From: Clostridiales bacterium
Lineage (GTDB): Bacteria; Bacillota; Clostridia; Oscillospirales; Acutalibacteraceae
NCBI GenBank assembly: GCA_018364155.1
Contig: JAGZMM010000003.1
Location: 124,001 to 188,000, forward strand
DNA: 64,000 nucleotides
Direction: 5' to 3'
Of the stretch, positions 17,408 to 26,650 are shown piece by piece (within the stretch, counting starts at the first letter, position 1; the number at the start of each line of letters is the position of its first letter). A program made the position numbers and the translations under genes. Below the pieces are notes generated by a model. The model was not told the origin of the DNA and made no database searches. It was given only the letters and a program-made list of their open reading frames with translations.

Positions 17408-18613
17408 TCATTCTTCCATGCCGAGGCCCTGGTTGACCGTATAAAAGCTCAGAATCTGGGATTTCATCTCCACCTTTACCGTCAATGTGGGATAGAGCGT
17501 TTCCCACCGGTCTTTCACCCGGTCCCACCAATCCGGATCGCTGCGGTAGAGATGGTCCGCAAGGCCCAGATAATCCATCCCGTCCGCCTGAGCCTGGGCG
17601 ATCACTCGTTGCATCTCGTCCTTTAGCTGGCTGGAAAGATTGTCCTCCAGCTGCTGCATGGTATCCTCGGTAAAGCGCAGCTCCTGGGCCTTGGCGGTTC
17701 CATCCAGGCCGACCCGTTCGGTGATATTGGCCGCCAGGTCGACTCGGAAGGTGAACGCAGGCTTTCCATCCTCCTCTTGGACGGAAAGGTCCACGCTTGC
17801 ATTGAGCAACTGGGCCGACAGTTTTCCGATGTCCTCCACCGACAATACCGCCACTGAGTTTTGAAACCGGCCGGTCAGCAGATTATAGGCCTTTGCCGCG
17901 TCCTTTTCCAGGTAGCGCAGCAGCTTGGTATCTTGGAAGACACCGTACCCCTCTATAGAGATGGTGGCGGCCCCGCCGGTGCCTTCTTCCTTTTTGGCAA
18001 TGGTCACGGCTGGTAAAATCGGATCGAGCGTTTCCTCTTCCGTGGCCTGCACCACCTGGCGCAGTTGGATTTCACTCGAGTAGGACATTTCTCCTGCGTC
18101 CAGCAGGAGGGACTGAATGGTTTCAAAAGAAGTGGCGCCGTCGTCGCTGTTGCAGCGCAGGACTTCTTCCGCTGTCGTCCCCTTGGCCACCACGATATGA
18201 AGATTCATACGCATATCCTGGTCACGGGTGACAAAATCAATGTATTTGCCCAGATCGTCCCGGGCCGCTTCTTCGCCTACAATGATCAGATCCACCTGCC
18301 CCAAGTAAACGGTGTTGCTCATGTAGGTCTGCGCCTTTTTGAGCGCTTCAAAAAAGGTCCGTCCGTCGCCGATAACCACGTTGTTGATCTCCTCGGTGGA
18401 TCCTTGCAGGCTTTCCTGGTCCCGGCTCATGGCCGGGGCAAACGTCACGCGCATGGCATCGTCGGAAAGCTTATCCACTCCGATGGCCTGAACCAGGGTT
18501 TTGCGGGTCAGTTCCTCCCGCTGAGGCAAATTTGTCTTGCTGCCGGCATTTACGGAAAACACCAGGGCAAAGAGGAACAGGCTGCCGATGAGTGCCTTGG
18601 TATTTCGTTTCAT
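17408..18613 (-). CDS. Spore germinant receptor C-subunit (Ger(x)C), without lipobox cysteine
   Basis: The 401-residue Ger(x)C family protein carries TRKTLVQAIGVDKLSDD after the signal segment. Its C-terminal domain contains TLYPTLTVKVEMKSQI. The start at 18613 overlaps the stop of the A-subunit by 4 nt and has GGAGG upstream. Most C-subunits are lipoproteins with an L-x-G-C box and a following WDxRE. Here the signal region FLFALVFSVNAGSKTNL has no cysteine at all, and the WDxRE position reads LPQREEL. It is therefore either secreted, or anchored by an uncleaved signal segment. Confidence 0.88.
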   Translation of the reverse strand: MKRNTKALIGSLFLFALVFSVNAGSKTNLPQREELTRKTLVQAIGVDKLSDDAMRVTFAPAMSRDQESLQGSTEEINNVVIGDGRTFFEALKKAQTYMSNTVYLGQVDLIIVGEEAARDDLGKYIDFVTRDQDMRMNLHIVVAKGTTAEEVLRCNSDDGATSFETIQSLLLDAGEMSYSSEIQLRQVVQATEEETLDPILPAVTIAKKEEGTGGAATISIEGYGVFQDTKLLRYLEKDAAKAYNLLTGRFQNSVAVLSVEDIGKLSAQLLNASVDLSVQEEDGKPAFTFRVDLAANITERVGLDGTAKAQELRFTEDTMQQLEDNLSSQLKDEMQRVIAQAQADGMDYLGLADHLYRSDPDWWDRVKDRWETLYPTLTVKVEMKSQILSFYTVNQGLGMEE

Positions 18614-20094
18614 CCTTTTGTCCTCCGCCTTGTCTTGTTCTGATTTCCCAAGAATTCCGGCCGCTTTTGATCCTGCAGGAAGGGGCGGCGGAAATAACTG
18701 TCCTTGGTTTTGGTGTGGCCGCCGATAATCGGCGCCATATAGGGCACGCCCAGCACCTCCAGGCTGCAAATGCGCAGGGTGAGTAAAATAGCGCCCAGTA
18801 CCAAGCCCACCAAGCCCAGCACCCCGCTAAACAGCAACAGCACGAACCGCCATACCCGTACAGCGTTGCTCAAGTCCTGGCTGGGAAGGGTAAAGGACGC
18901 GATGGCAGTAATGGCCACCACGATGACCACTGCCGGAGAGATGAGCTTTGCGCTGACCGCTGCTTCCCCCACAATCAGCGCCCCCACAATGGACACCGCC
19001 TGCCCGATGTTTTTTGGCATGCGAAGGCCCGCCTCGATAAGCACTTCAAAGGCCACCAGCATGACCACCATTTCAATGAGCTCGTCGAAAGGAACTTCCA
19101 GCCGCGCCTTCATAATCGACTGCACCAGCCGTGAAGGCAGCATTTCCTGGTGAAAGGACAAAATAGAAACGTAAAAGCCGGGGAGCAACAGCGTCACTCC
19201 CATAAGCAAGAACCGCAGCACTCGGATGGCGGAGGCAAACACCGGATGGCGCGCATAATCCTCAGGTGCCTGCATCTGCTGCAAAATGCTCCCGGGCACC
19301 AGCAAAGCGAAGGGGAACCCGTCGATGATGATGCCGATGTAGCCTTCGTTGATGTCGGCGCAGAAGGAGTCGGGGCGTTCGGTGTTGGTGACCTGAGGGA
19401 AAATGGAATTGTCGTCCCCGCACAGTGCTTCCTCCACGATGCCCAGGGAAGCGATGGAATCCACGTCCATGCCCAAAAGGCAGTCCTTGGCTTTCTGGAC
19501 CAAATCCGGATTCGCGGTGTTTTGCAGATAAACCACAGCGATGTTGGTGTTGGACTGGCGCCCCACCGTCACGGTTTCCACCACGATGTCCGGCGAATGC
19601 AGGCGGCTGCGCACTAAGGCGGTGTTGATGAGCCAGCGTTCTACAAACGCGTCCTTGCCGCCTTTTGTGATGTTTTCATTGGTGGGCTCGGACACGCTTC
19701 GCACAAAGGTAGACTTGATTTCAAAGGTATAGGCTTCGGCGGCGCCGTCGAAAAACAGGGCCGCGCTGCCGGTGAGCATCTGCTTAATAATAACGTCGGC
19801 TTCGGTCTGTTTTTTCTGGTCCGGGCAGTAGATGCCGCCCGAATCGATGTAGGCGTACAGGTCCTCCACCGTAGCATCCGCCTCGAACCGGTGCTCCACC
19901 AAAGAACGCATCACCAGCTCGCTCAATTGCCCGGAATTGATCATCCCGTCGAGAAACACGAACGCGCCCTGAAACCGCTGCCCGATGAGAATGGGCCGCA
20001 CGCGAAAGTCGCTGTTCTTCTGAAGCTTTGCGCAGACCTGGTCAAACAGCGGCGTTTTCTTTTGAAAGTGGGCCTTTTTCTGCATATCTTCCAT
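18610..20094 (-). CDS. Spore germinant receptor A-subunit (GerA family)
   Basis: The 494-residue protein has a large soluble N-terminal region, then SVSEPTNENITKGGKDAFVE and NTALVRSRLHSPDI near residues 150-180, the signature stretch of GerA proteins. A C-terminal half with about five membrane segments follows (PSRLVQSIMKARLEVPFDEL loop). It would assemble with the B and C subunits into the germinosome complex of the spore inner membrane. The start at 20094 has AAGGAAGG upstream; the longer open frame adds 69 residues of no family resemblance. Gene order A-C-small-B differs from the B. subtilis A-B-C order and is common in clostridia. Confidence 0.92.
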   Translation of the reverse strand: MEDMQKKAHFQKKTPLFDQVCAKLQKNSDFRVRPILIGQRFQGAFVFLDGMINSGQLSELVMRSLVEHRFEADATVEDLYAYIDSGGIYCPDQKKQTEADVIIKQMLTGSAALFFDGAAEAYTFEIKSTFVRSVSEPTNENITKGGKDAFVERWLINTALVRSRLHSPDIVVETVTVGRQSNTNIAVVYLQNTANPDLVQKAKDCLLGMDVDSIASLGIVEEALCGDDNSIFPQVTNTERPDSFCADINEGYIGIIIDGFPFALLVPGSILQQMQAPEDYARHPVFASAIRVLRFLLMGVTLLLPGFYVSILSFHQEMLPSRLVQSIMKARLEVPFDELIEMVVMLVAFEVLIEAGLRMPKNIGQAVSIVGALIVGEAAVSAKLISPAVVIVVAITAIASFTLPSQDLSNAVRVWRFVLLLFSGVLGLVGLVLGAILLTLRICSLEVLGVPYMAPIIGGHTKTKDSYFRRPFLQDQKRPEFLGNQNKTRRRTKG

Positions 20095-20336
20095 GGCCGT
20101 CCCTTCCTTTCTATAAAAAAGCGCCCGCAACCTTTTCCCATTGGCGCATTCTGGTTTTATTGTGCGCGGCTTTCCGGGAAAACATGCATGTTCTTTTACC
20201 AAAGCCCCTCCTTTCGGAGCGCGAAAACTCATTTTTGTGTCCGTTCCTTCCGGCGGCAGTTTCCCGGGAAAACTGGGTCCGACGCTTTTTGCCCTTTTCA
20301 CAAGCGCCGTCGGCCCCCTAATTTTGCGGACAAAAA

Positions 20337-20362
20337 CGCCCGGCAGCCATGACTGCCGGGCG
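20337..20362 (-). terminator. Second of two tandem terminators after aldo/keto reductase gene
   Basis: Ten-nt perfect arms enclose CCATGA. In the minus direction the hairpin is followed by TTTTTGTCC. Confidence 0.75.
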
Positions 20363-20373
20363 TATATAAAAAC

Positions 20374-20417
20374 ACCGGGCGGAGAACTCTGCTGTCACAC
20401 AGGGTTTTCCGCCCGGT
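20374..20417 (-). terminator. First of two tandem terminators after aldo/keto reductase gene
   Basis: Ten-nt perfect outer arms extend inward by G-T-containing pairing, followed in the minus direction by GTGTTTTTATA. It lies 20 nt after the stop codon. Confidence 0.75.
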
Positions 20418-20436
20418 CGTCGTTCGGTTTCGCGGC

Positions 20437-21447
20437 TTATACCACGCCGTTTAAAATATCGTCAATGCTCTTGAGCTCTTCCTCGGTAAAGGTGAGGTTT
20501 TCAATCGCCTTGACGTTTTCCTCAATCTGGGAAACCCGGCTCGCGCCGATGATCACCGAGGTCATCCGGCTGTCCCGCAGGTCCCACGCAAGCGCCATCT
20601 GCGCCAGACTCTGGCCCCGCTCGGCGGCAATGACGTTTAGCTTTCTCGACTTCTCGATAAGCTCCTCTGTGACCACGTTCTGCCCGATGGAACCGTTCAT
20701 CGGATGGGTAATGCGCGAATCGGCAGGCACGCCGCCCAGGTACCGGCTGGTAAGCACGCCCTGGAACAGCGGGCAAAACGCCACCAGGCCCATGCCTTCC
20801 TCTTCCACCACATCCAGCAGCCCGTTCTCAATGTCCCGGTAATGCATGTGATAGCGCTGCTGCTGAATGGTCAGCGGCACGCCCATCGACCGAATGACGC
20901 GGGAGGCTTCCTTGGTCTGCTCCGGCGTATAGTTGGAAACGCCCACATACAGCGCCTTGCCGGACTTGACGATGTCCGCCAGCGCCCCCATGGTTTCCTC
21001 AATAGGCGTGTCCGGATCGGGACGGTGGTGATAGAAAATATCCACATAGTCAAGGCCCATCCGCTTTAAGCTCTGGTCCAGAGAGGAAATCAGGTACTTG
21101 CGGGAGCCGTGGTCCCCGTAAGGGCCGTCCCAACCCTTGTAACCGGCCTTGGTGGTAATCACCATCTCGTCCCGGTGAGGCTTAAAGTCCTCCCGGAGCA
21201 CCTTTCCGAACAGCTCTTCCGCGCCGCCGGAAGGGGGGCCGTAGTTGTTCGCCAGATCGAACTGGGTAACACCCAGGTCAAACGCGCGCAGAAGCATCTG
21301 GCGGCAGTTGTCGTAATTGTTGACGGTGCCGAAATTCTGCCACAGGCCGAAGGAAATCACCGGCAGCATCAGCCCGCTGCGTCCGCAGCGGCGAAAGGGC
21401 ATGGTGTCGTACCGTGCCGGGTCGGCTTTATAAACCTCGTAAGGCAT
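20437..21447 (-). CDS. Aldo/keto reductase, YghZ (L-glyceraldehyde-3-phosphate reductase) type
   Basis: The protein has 336 residues. The N-terminus RYDTMPFRRCGRSGLMLPVI and FDLGVTQFDLANNYGPP match the YghZ/AKR14 group. Catalytic residues are Asp and Tyr in FDLANNY, Lys in ITTKAGYKGW and His in DIFYHHRPD. NADPH contacts occur in the C-terminal VIIGASRVSQIEENV. The family detoxifies L-glyceraldehyde-3-phosphate and related aldehydes. The start at 21447 has AAGGAGG; the longer frame adds 40 unrelated residues. It is monocistronic, with two terminators behind it. Confidence 0.92.
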   Translation of the reverse strand: MPYEVYKADPARYDTMPFRRCGRSGLMLPVISFGLWQNFGTVNNYDNCRQMLLRAFDLGVTQFDLANNYGPPSGGAEELFGKVLREDFKPHRDEMVITTKAGYKGWDGPYGDHGSRKYLISSLDQSLKRMGLDYVDIFYHHRPDPDTPIEETMGALADIVKSGKALYVGVSNYTPEQTKEASRVIRSMGVPLTIQQQRYHMHYRDIENGLLDVVEEEGMGLVAFCPLFQGVLTSRYLGGVPADSRITHPMNGSIGQNVVTEELIEKSRKLNVIAAERGQSLAQMALAWDLRDSRMTSVIIGASRVSQIEENVKAIENLTFTEEELKSIDDILNGVV

Positions 21448-21716
21448 GGGGTTTCTCCTCCTTCTCTCGATTACAGGTGGATAAGGGTTCGCTGTTACTA
21501 TACCATAATCAAAATAAAATTGCCAGTGTTCGTCAAAACAAGTGTATGGAAATATCGTGCCTATCACGGAATTTCGAACAGATAGACGCTACCGCTCGAT
21601 TGCAAATCCGGGCTTCCTAATGGAATTCTGCGTCATCTTTGCGTCAACACTTCGTCAATTTTCCACAAGGGCTGCTCCATATGGTACGATGCAGACAGAA
21701 AAGGAGGTGAACCAGG

Positions 21717-21926
21717 ATGCAAACGCGGCTCAAAGAACTGCGGCAGGAGCGGGGGCTGACACCCTCCCAGGCAGCCCTTGCCGCCGGGATTACACGGAAA
21801 ACCTACCTGCGGTACGAAGAAGGGACCGGGCGGGTCAAGCTGGCAGCCTTGGTACGCTTAGCTGATTTCTATGCATGCAGCATGGAATACCTGCTTGGGC
21901 ATACGGATATCCGGGAGCTGCCCTAG
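21717..21926 (+). CDS. Small XRE-family helix-turn-helix regulator
   Basis: The 69-residue protein is essentially one HTH_3 domain: RLKELRQERGLTPSQAALAA, then GITRKTYLRYEEG as recognition helix region, and LADFYACSMEYLLGHTD. The TSxxxW-like C-terminus is typical of free-standing XRE repressors. AGGAGGTG precedes the ATG. It stands alone between two divergent or convergent units, and its targets are unknown. Confidence 0.9.
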   Translation: MQTRLKELRQERGLTPSQAALAAGITRKTYLRYEEGTGRVKLAALVRLADFYACSMEYLLGHTDIRELP

Positions 21927-21965
21927 CCACTATTTCTTGTCTGATCGCCCTTCTCAAGCAAAAAA

Positions 21966-21991
21966 GGGTTGCCGTACGAGTACGGCAACCC
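21966..21991. terminator. Bidirectional terminator between XRE gene and ispH-rpsA
   Basis: Perfect GC-rich arms (GGGTTGCCGTA and its complement) are flanked by AAAAA on the left and CTTTTCTTTT on the right. It therefore ends both convergent transcripts. Confidence 0.9.
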
Positions 21992-22005
21992 TTTTCTTTT
22001 GTCTC

Positions 22006-24078
22006 TTATTCCTCGGTCGCAGCCGGTTCCTCAGCGGCAGGCGCTTCCTCAGCCGGAGCCTCCTCATCCGCGAACGGGGACGGTGCAAGGCCTTCCTCGA
22101 TCAGCACGCGGGTGGAGAGGGAAATGCGCTTCTTTTCGAAGTCAATCTCCGTGATGCGCGCGCGGACCACCTGGCCCACCTTGAGCACATCCTGGGGCTT
22201 TTCAATGCGGCGGTCGGCGATCTGAGAAATGTGAATCAGACCGTCAATGCCCGGAATGATGCGGGCAAAAGCGCCGAAGGTGGTCAGGCCCACGATGGTC
22301 ACATCGCAGTCGGTTCCCACCGGGTAATCCTTCTTGAGGATTTCCCACGGATTGTCCTCTTCCTTGCGGTAGCCCAGAGAAATGCGCTTCTTCTCCGGAT
22401 CGATTTCCTTAATATACACCTCCACCGTGTCGCCGATGTTGACAACCTCGGAGGGGTGCTTGACGCGGCTCCAAGAGAGCTCGGAAACGTGAATCATACC
22501 GTCCACGCCGCCGATGTCCACAAATGCGCCGTAAGAGGTCAGGGACTTGACGACGCCGGTGTACTTCTGACCGACCTCCGCCGTCTCCCAGAACTTCTCT
22601 TCCAGCTTCTTGCGCTCTTCGCTTGCTACCTTGCGGATGGAACCCACCGCACGGCGGCGGCCGCGGTTGACCTCGATGATCTTAAACTTGACTTCCTTAT
22701 TCAGCAGGCCGTCCAGCGGTTCGTTGCGGGACAGGGTAGCCTGGGATGCCGGGATGAACACGCGCACACCATTGGAAACGGCAAGCACGCCGCCCTTGAT
22801 GATCTCCACGACCTTGCCGTCCACTACCGTATCGTCCTCGCTGGCCTTGACAATTTCTTCCCAGCCCTTGATGGCGTCGAAACGGCGCTTAGAAAGCATG
22901 ATGGTGCCTTCCTGGTCGTTGGTGCGCATGATGAGAAGATCCAACTCGTCGCCGACCTTCACAAGATCCTCGGGCTTGGCGTTGGGGTCGTTGGAAAGCT
23001 CGTCCGCCGGGATGTAACCAGCCTGCTTCCTGCCGACATCGACCTGCACCTCGTTGGGCGCAATGGAAACGACAACGCCGTGCACCTTTTCACCTGTATT
23101 ATAATTTTTGAAAGACGCTTCCAGCGCTTCCTCAAAGGTCATCTCGTCGAAGGATTTCTCGGGCGTTTCCACGGTCTCCTCCACCTTAACCTCAGGGGTC
23201 TGTTCGAGCTCCTTCTCGGGCTCGTTGTTGAGAATTTCGGACATGGCGAATAGTACCTCCTTTATGATGCTGGCAGGCGTAGACGCGCCCGCCGTAACGC
23301 CGATGCTTTTCGCCTTCCGGATGGATTCGGGCGGCAGTTCGTCCGCAGTTTCCACCAGGATGGTATCGCAGTTGGCCGCGCATACGTCGCGCAGCTTTGC
23401 TGTGTTAGAGCTTTGGCGGCCGCCAATAATGACCATCAAATCAGAGCGGGAAGACAGCTCCTCCGCCTCATTTTGACGTCTGGACGTGGCACTACATATT
23501 GTATCAAAAATCTTGGCGTTTGTATAGACCTTTTTTGCACTTTTGATGCAATTTCTCCATTCATTTAACGAAAAAGTGGTCTGCGCCACGATAGAAACGC
23601 GATTTTTTTCTTCTGTTGACATGGAAATGGCCAATTGTTCCAGTTCTCCGGCGTTTTTGAACACGTAGGAATGTCCCGTGCAATGGCCCCGGATACCCTC
23701 TACCTCGGGGTGGTTTTTGTCCCCCGCGATCAAAACCAGCCGCCCGTGCGCCGATTCCTCTGCCACGATCCGGTGAATCTTCGCCACAAACGGGCAGGTA
23801 GCGTCAGCGCAGGCCACGCCCGCTTTCTCCACCCGGCGCAGCACCTGAGCAGGAACCCCGTGGGAACGGATGACCACCGTGCTTCCCGCCGGCGCTTCCT
23901 CCGGGTGCTTTACGATACGCACACCCCGGCGTTCCAGTTCCTCCACCAGCTGGGGATTGTGGATGATCGGGCCCAGGGTCACCACCCGCTTGCCCTCGTT
24001 TAGCAGCTCATAAACCAGATTGACCGCCCGGTTCACGCCAAAGCAGAACCCGGCGGTTTTTGCTACGGTAATACTCAA
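22006..24078 (-). CDS. ispH-rpsA: Bifunctional IspH (HMBPP reductase) / ribosomal protein S1 fusion
   Basis: The protein has 690 residues. Residues 1-285 are IspH: AKTAGFCFGVNRAV with the first cluster Cys, DATCPFV with the second, and DTICSATSRRQ with the third, which together bind the [4Fe-4S] cluster that makes IPP and DMAPP in the MEP pathway. An acidic linker (about 290-330) leads to four S1 RNA-binding repeats (EKVHGVVVSIAPNEV, DGKVVEIIKGGVLAV, GQKYTGVVKSLTSYGAFVDI, GTDCDVTIVGLTTFGAFARI). The C-terminal tail is Glu/Ala-rich. This fusion is known in many Clostridia. The start overlaps the stop of plsC by 4 nt. Confidence 0.97.
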   Translation of the reverse strand: MSITVAKTAGFCFGVNRAVNLVYELLNEGKRVVTLGPIIHNPQLVEELERRGVRIVKHPEEAPAGSTVVIRSHGVPAQVLRRVEKAGVACADATCPFVAKIHRIVAEESAHGRLVLIAGDKNHPEVEGIRGHCTGHSYVFKNAGELEQLAISMSTEEKNRVSIVAQTTFSLNEWRNCIKSAKKVYTNAKIFDTICSATSRRQNEAEELSSRSDLMVIIGGRQSSNTAKLRDVCAANCDTILVETADELPPESIRKAKSIGVTAGASTPASIIKEVLFAMSEILNNEPEKELEQTPEVKVEETVETPEKSFDEMTFEEALEASFKNYNTGEKVHGVVVSIAPNEVQVDVGRKQAGYIPADELSNDPNAKPEDLVKVGDELDLLIMRTNDQEGTIMLSKRRFDAIKGWEEIVKASEDDTVVDGKVVEIIKGGVLAVSNGVRVFIPASQATLSRNEPLDGLLNKEVKFKIIEVNRGRRRAVGSIRKVASEERKKLEEKFWETAEVGQKYTGVVKSLTSYGAFVDIGGVDGMIHVSELSWSRVKHPSEVVNIGDTVEVYIKEIDPEKKRISLGYRKEEDNPWEILKKDYPVGTDCDVTIVGLTTFGAFARIIPGIDGLIHISQIADRRIEKPQDVLKVGQVVRARITEIDFEKKRISLSTRVLIEEGLAPSPFADEEAPAEEAPAAEEPAATEE

Positions 24079-24671
24079 AATCCTTCCTCCATCAGCTCGC
24101 TAATAAGACGCATCAGCTCCCGGCTGGCATTTCGGATTTCCGTGCCCGAACCGGTGGTGATCCCCAGCTCCTGGGGAGTGACCGGCTTTCCATACCGCAC
24201 GGTGTGCTTTTTAAACGGGCGCACCTTCCCTTTCGCAATGATAGCGGCGGGCAGGATGGGACAGTTGGCCCGGTAGGCGATCATCACCGCACCTGCCTTG
24301 GCTTTCAGGAGCGTACCGTCCTTCGAGCGGGTCCCTTCCGGGAAAATGCCCATAACCTCCCCGTTTTCCAGCACGTCGAAGGCGCTTCGCACCGATTTGG
24401 TGCCGGTGGATTCCCGGTTGACCGGGAATGCGCCCAAAGCGGTAATCAGCTTGCCGAACCAGCCGTGAAACAGCTTGTCGTACGCCATGAAATGCACCTG
24501 GCGTTTGAGCCCCACCCCCACGAACACCGGGTCACAGTAGCTGCGGTGGTTGGCGCACAGCATCAAAGCGCCCGATTCGGGAATATTTTCCCTGCCAACC
24601 AAGCGCAGCCGGAAAAAAAGGAAAGCCAGCGGCTTTACCACACAAAAAGCAAACCGGTAAAACGGCGTCAT
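24075..24671 (-). CDS. plsC: 1-acylglycerol-3-phosphate O-acyltransferase (PlsC)
   Basis: The 198-residue protein has an N-terminal hydrophobic segment. Acyltransferase motif I is NHRSYCDP (H-x4-D), motif III is FPEGTRSKDG and motif IV is VILPAAI-like. It makes phosphatidic acid in phospholipid synthesis at the membrane. It overlaps ispH-rpsA and cmk by 4 nt each, giving the order cmk-plsC-ispH-rpsA that is conserved in clostridia. Confidence 0.93.
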   Translation of the reverse strand: MTPFYRFAFCVVKPLAFLFFRLRLVGRENIPESGALMLCANHRSYCDPVFVGVGLKRQVHFMAYDKLFHGWFGKLITALGAFPVNRESTGTKSVRSAFDVLENGEVMGIFPEGTRSKDGTLLKAKAGAVMIAYRANCPILPAAIIAKGKVRPFKKHTVRYGKPVTPQELGITTGSGTEIRNASRELMRLISELMEEGF

Positions 24672-25333
24672 TTCAGCTTCCCCCTTATAATACCCAGCAA
24701 CAGCTGGATGGATTGCTGCAAGTTTAACGTAGTGGTATTGACCACCACCGCGTCCGGCGCAGGCTTTAAGGGCGCAATGGCCCGGTGGGAATCGTCGTAA
24801 TCCCGTTTCTGTAAATCGGCAAGGACTTCCCCGTAGGAAACCTGTGCTCCCTTTTCCAAAAGCTCCCGGTGGCGCCGTCTCGCACGCTCCTGGGGGGTAG
24901 CGGTTAGAAAAATCTTCACTTGGGCGTCCGGAAGCACCACCGTGCCGATGTCCCGCCCGTCCATAACCACGTTGTTTTCCTTTGCTATCGACTGCTGCAG
25001 CTCAAACAAAAATTCCCGCACGCTTTTCAGTGCCGACACGCCCGACGCCGCCATGGAAACCTCCGGTGTGCGAATCTGTTCACTCACATCCTCGCCGTTT
25101 AGAAGCACCCTCTGCTCCGAGTCCACAAAGCACAGACGCACCGAAAGCCCGCAAAGAAGCGGCCCGACCTCTTCCTGCACCTTCGGGTCCGCCCCGTTTT
25201 GCAGCGCGTGCAGCCCGATGGCCCGGTACAGCGCGCCCGTATCCACATAAATAAATCCCAGCTCCTTCGCCACCGACCGGGCGATGGTACTTTTGCCCGC
25301 GCCTGCGGGCCCGTCGATTGCAACCGCTGTCAT
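24668..25333 (-). CDS. cmk: Cytidylate kinase
   Basis: The protein has 221 residues. P-loop GPAGAGKST lies at residues 8-16, YVDTGALYRAIG follows, the CMP-binding part includes GRDIGTVVLPDAQVKIFLTA, and the lid includes RARRRHRELLEKG. It phosphorylates CMP and dCMP. The start at 25333 has AGGAGAG upstream; the longer frame adds 47 residues that do not belong. It is followed by plsC with a 4-nt overlap. Confidence 0.95.
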   Translation of the reverse strand: MTAVAIDGPAGAGKSTIARSVAKELGFIYVDTGALYRAIGLHALQNGADPKVQEEVGPLLCGLSVRLCFVDSEQRVLLNGEDVSEQIRTPEVSMAASGVSALKSVREFLFELQQSIAKENNVVMDGRDIGTVVLPDAQVKIFLTATPQERARRRHRELLEKGAQVSYGEVLADLQKRDYDDSHRAIAPLKPAPDAVVVNTTTLNLQQSIQLLLGIIRGKLK

Positions 25334-25349
25334 ATCTTCGGCTCTCTCC

Positions 25350-26609
25350 TTACTTCGTGGGATTTTTCCCCTTGCGTTCGAGGATTTCCTTTGCCGCCAG
25401 ACGGCCGGTGGAAAAAGCAATCTGCAAATTGAACCCACCGGTGTACCCGTCCACGTCCAGCACCTCGCCTGCAAAAAACAGCCCCCGCACCAGCTTGGAT
25501 TCCATGGTCTTGGGGCTGACTTCTTTGGTATTTACCCCGCCGGAGGTGACAATGGCTTCCTCAATGGGACGAAAGTCCTCGACCGTCACCGTCAGGTTTT
25601 TCAGAAGCTCCGCCAGCTGCAACCGCTGCCCGCGGGTAATCTGGTGCACCTTCTCCTCCGGAGGAATTAAACTCAGCTTTATGATAACCGAAATTAAGCT
25701 TTTGGGCAAGAGGTCGCCCAAGGCGTTGGCAAAATCTCGGTTGGAATATTTCTCGAAATCCCGCTGCAGCCGGGCGTCCAGCTGCTGAAGAGTCAGGGCG
25801 GGCTTTAAGTCGATGATGACGCTGTACCGCCCCGATTCCATCTCCCGCATGTGAGAGCTGGCGCTGAGAATCACCGGCCCGGACAGGCCGAAATGGGTAA
25901 AGAGCAGCTCGCCGAAGTCCTCATATACCGTGCGGCCTTTGGTGTTGTCGAACACCCGCACCGCTATGTTTTTTAACGCAAGGCCTTGGGCCTTTCTGCA
26001 CCAGTCGTTCTTTGCCACCAAAGGCACCAAAGAGGGCTTTAACTTGGTAACCGTGTGTCCCGCCTGTTTGGCCAGCTGATAACCGTCGCCGGTGGAGCCG
26101 GTAGCCGGGTAGGACAGGCCGCCCGTACTCACAAGCACCGCGTCGGCATGGTATTTCTCCCCGTTTTCGGTCTGCACCCCGCAGACGCCTACCCGGTCAA
26201 AAAGCAGCTTTTGGACCCTGCCCTGCTTGATTTCCCCGCCGTTTTTGATTACAAACCGGGTCAGCGTATCCACCACGTCCACCGCTCGGTCAGACTGGGG
26301 GAACACCCGGTTTCCCCGTTCGATTTTTAGAGGAAGTCCCTCGCTTTCAAAGAACTGCATGGTATCCTGAGGCGTAAAATTCGCCACCGCGCTATAAAGA
26401 AAGCGGCCGTTGACCGGCACGGACTTGATAAAATCCTGAGCGTCGCAGTCATTTGTTACGTTGCACCGGCCCTTGCCGGTAATCATCACTTTTCTAGCCG
26501 GGCGCTCGTTTCGCTCGAGTACCAGCGTGCGAAGGCCGCCCTTTGCACAGGTCCCCGCTGCCATGAGCCCGGCAGCGCCCCCGCCAATGACGATCACATC
26601 GTATTCCAT
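25350..26609 (-). CDS. BaiN/HI0933-like FAD-dependent oxidoreductase
   Basis: The 419-residue protein has the dinucleotide-binding GGGAAGLMAAG at the N-terminus and ERNERPARKVMITGKGRCN, which identifies the HI0933/BaiN group. Near the end, TSGGVNTKEVSPKTMESK and LFFAGEVLDVDGYTGGFNLQ complete the family pattern. The electron acceptor is unknown; some relatives reduce bile-acid intermediates. Met 26609 is chosen because AGGAGG is 7 nt upstream. It precedes cmk by 16 nt, so it heads the cmk-plsC-ispH-rpsA run. Confidence 0.93.
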   Translation of the reverse strand: MEYDVIVIGGGAAGLMAAGTCAKGGLRTLVLERNERPARKVMITGKGRCNVTNDCDAQDFIKSVPVNGRFLYSAVANFTPQDTMQFFESEGLPLKIERGNRVFPQSDRAVDVVDTLTRFVIKNGGEIKQGRVQKLLFDRVGVCGVQTENGEKYHADAVLVSTGGLSYPATGSTGDGYQLAKQAGHTVTKLKPSLVPLVAKNDWCRKAQGLALKNIAVRVFDNTKGRTVYEDFGELLFTHFGLSGPVILSASSHMREMESGRYSVIIDLKPALTLQQLDARLQRDFEKYSNRDFANALGDLLPKSLISVIIKLSLIPPEEKVHQITRGQRLQLAELLKNLTVTVEDFRPIEEAIVTSGGVNTKEVSPKTMESKLVRGLFFAGEVLDVDGYTGGFNLQIAFSTGRLAAKEILERKGKNPTK

Positions 26610-26650
26610 TCTCATTCCTCCTCGTTCCAAGGAAACCGCCGCGGCCTCGC

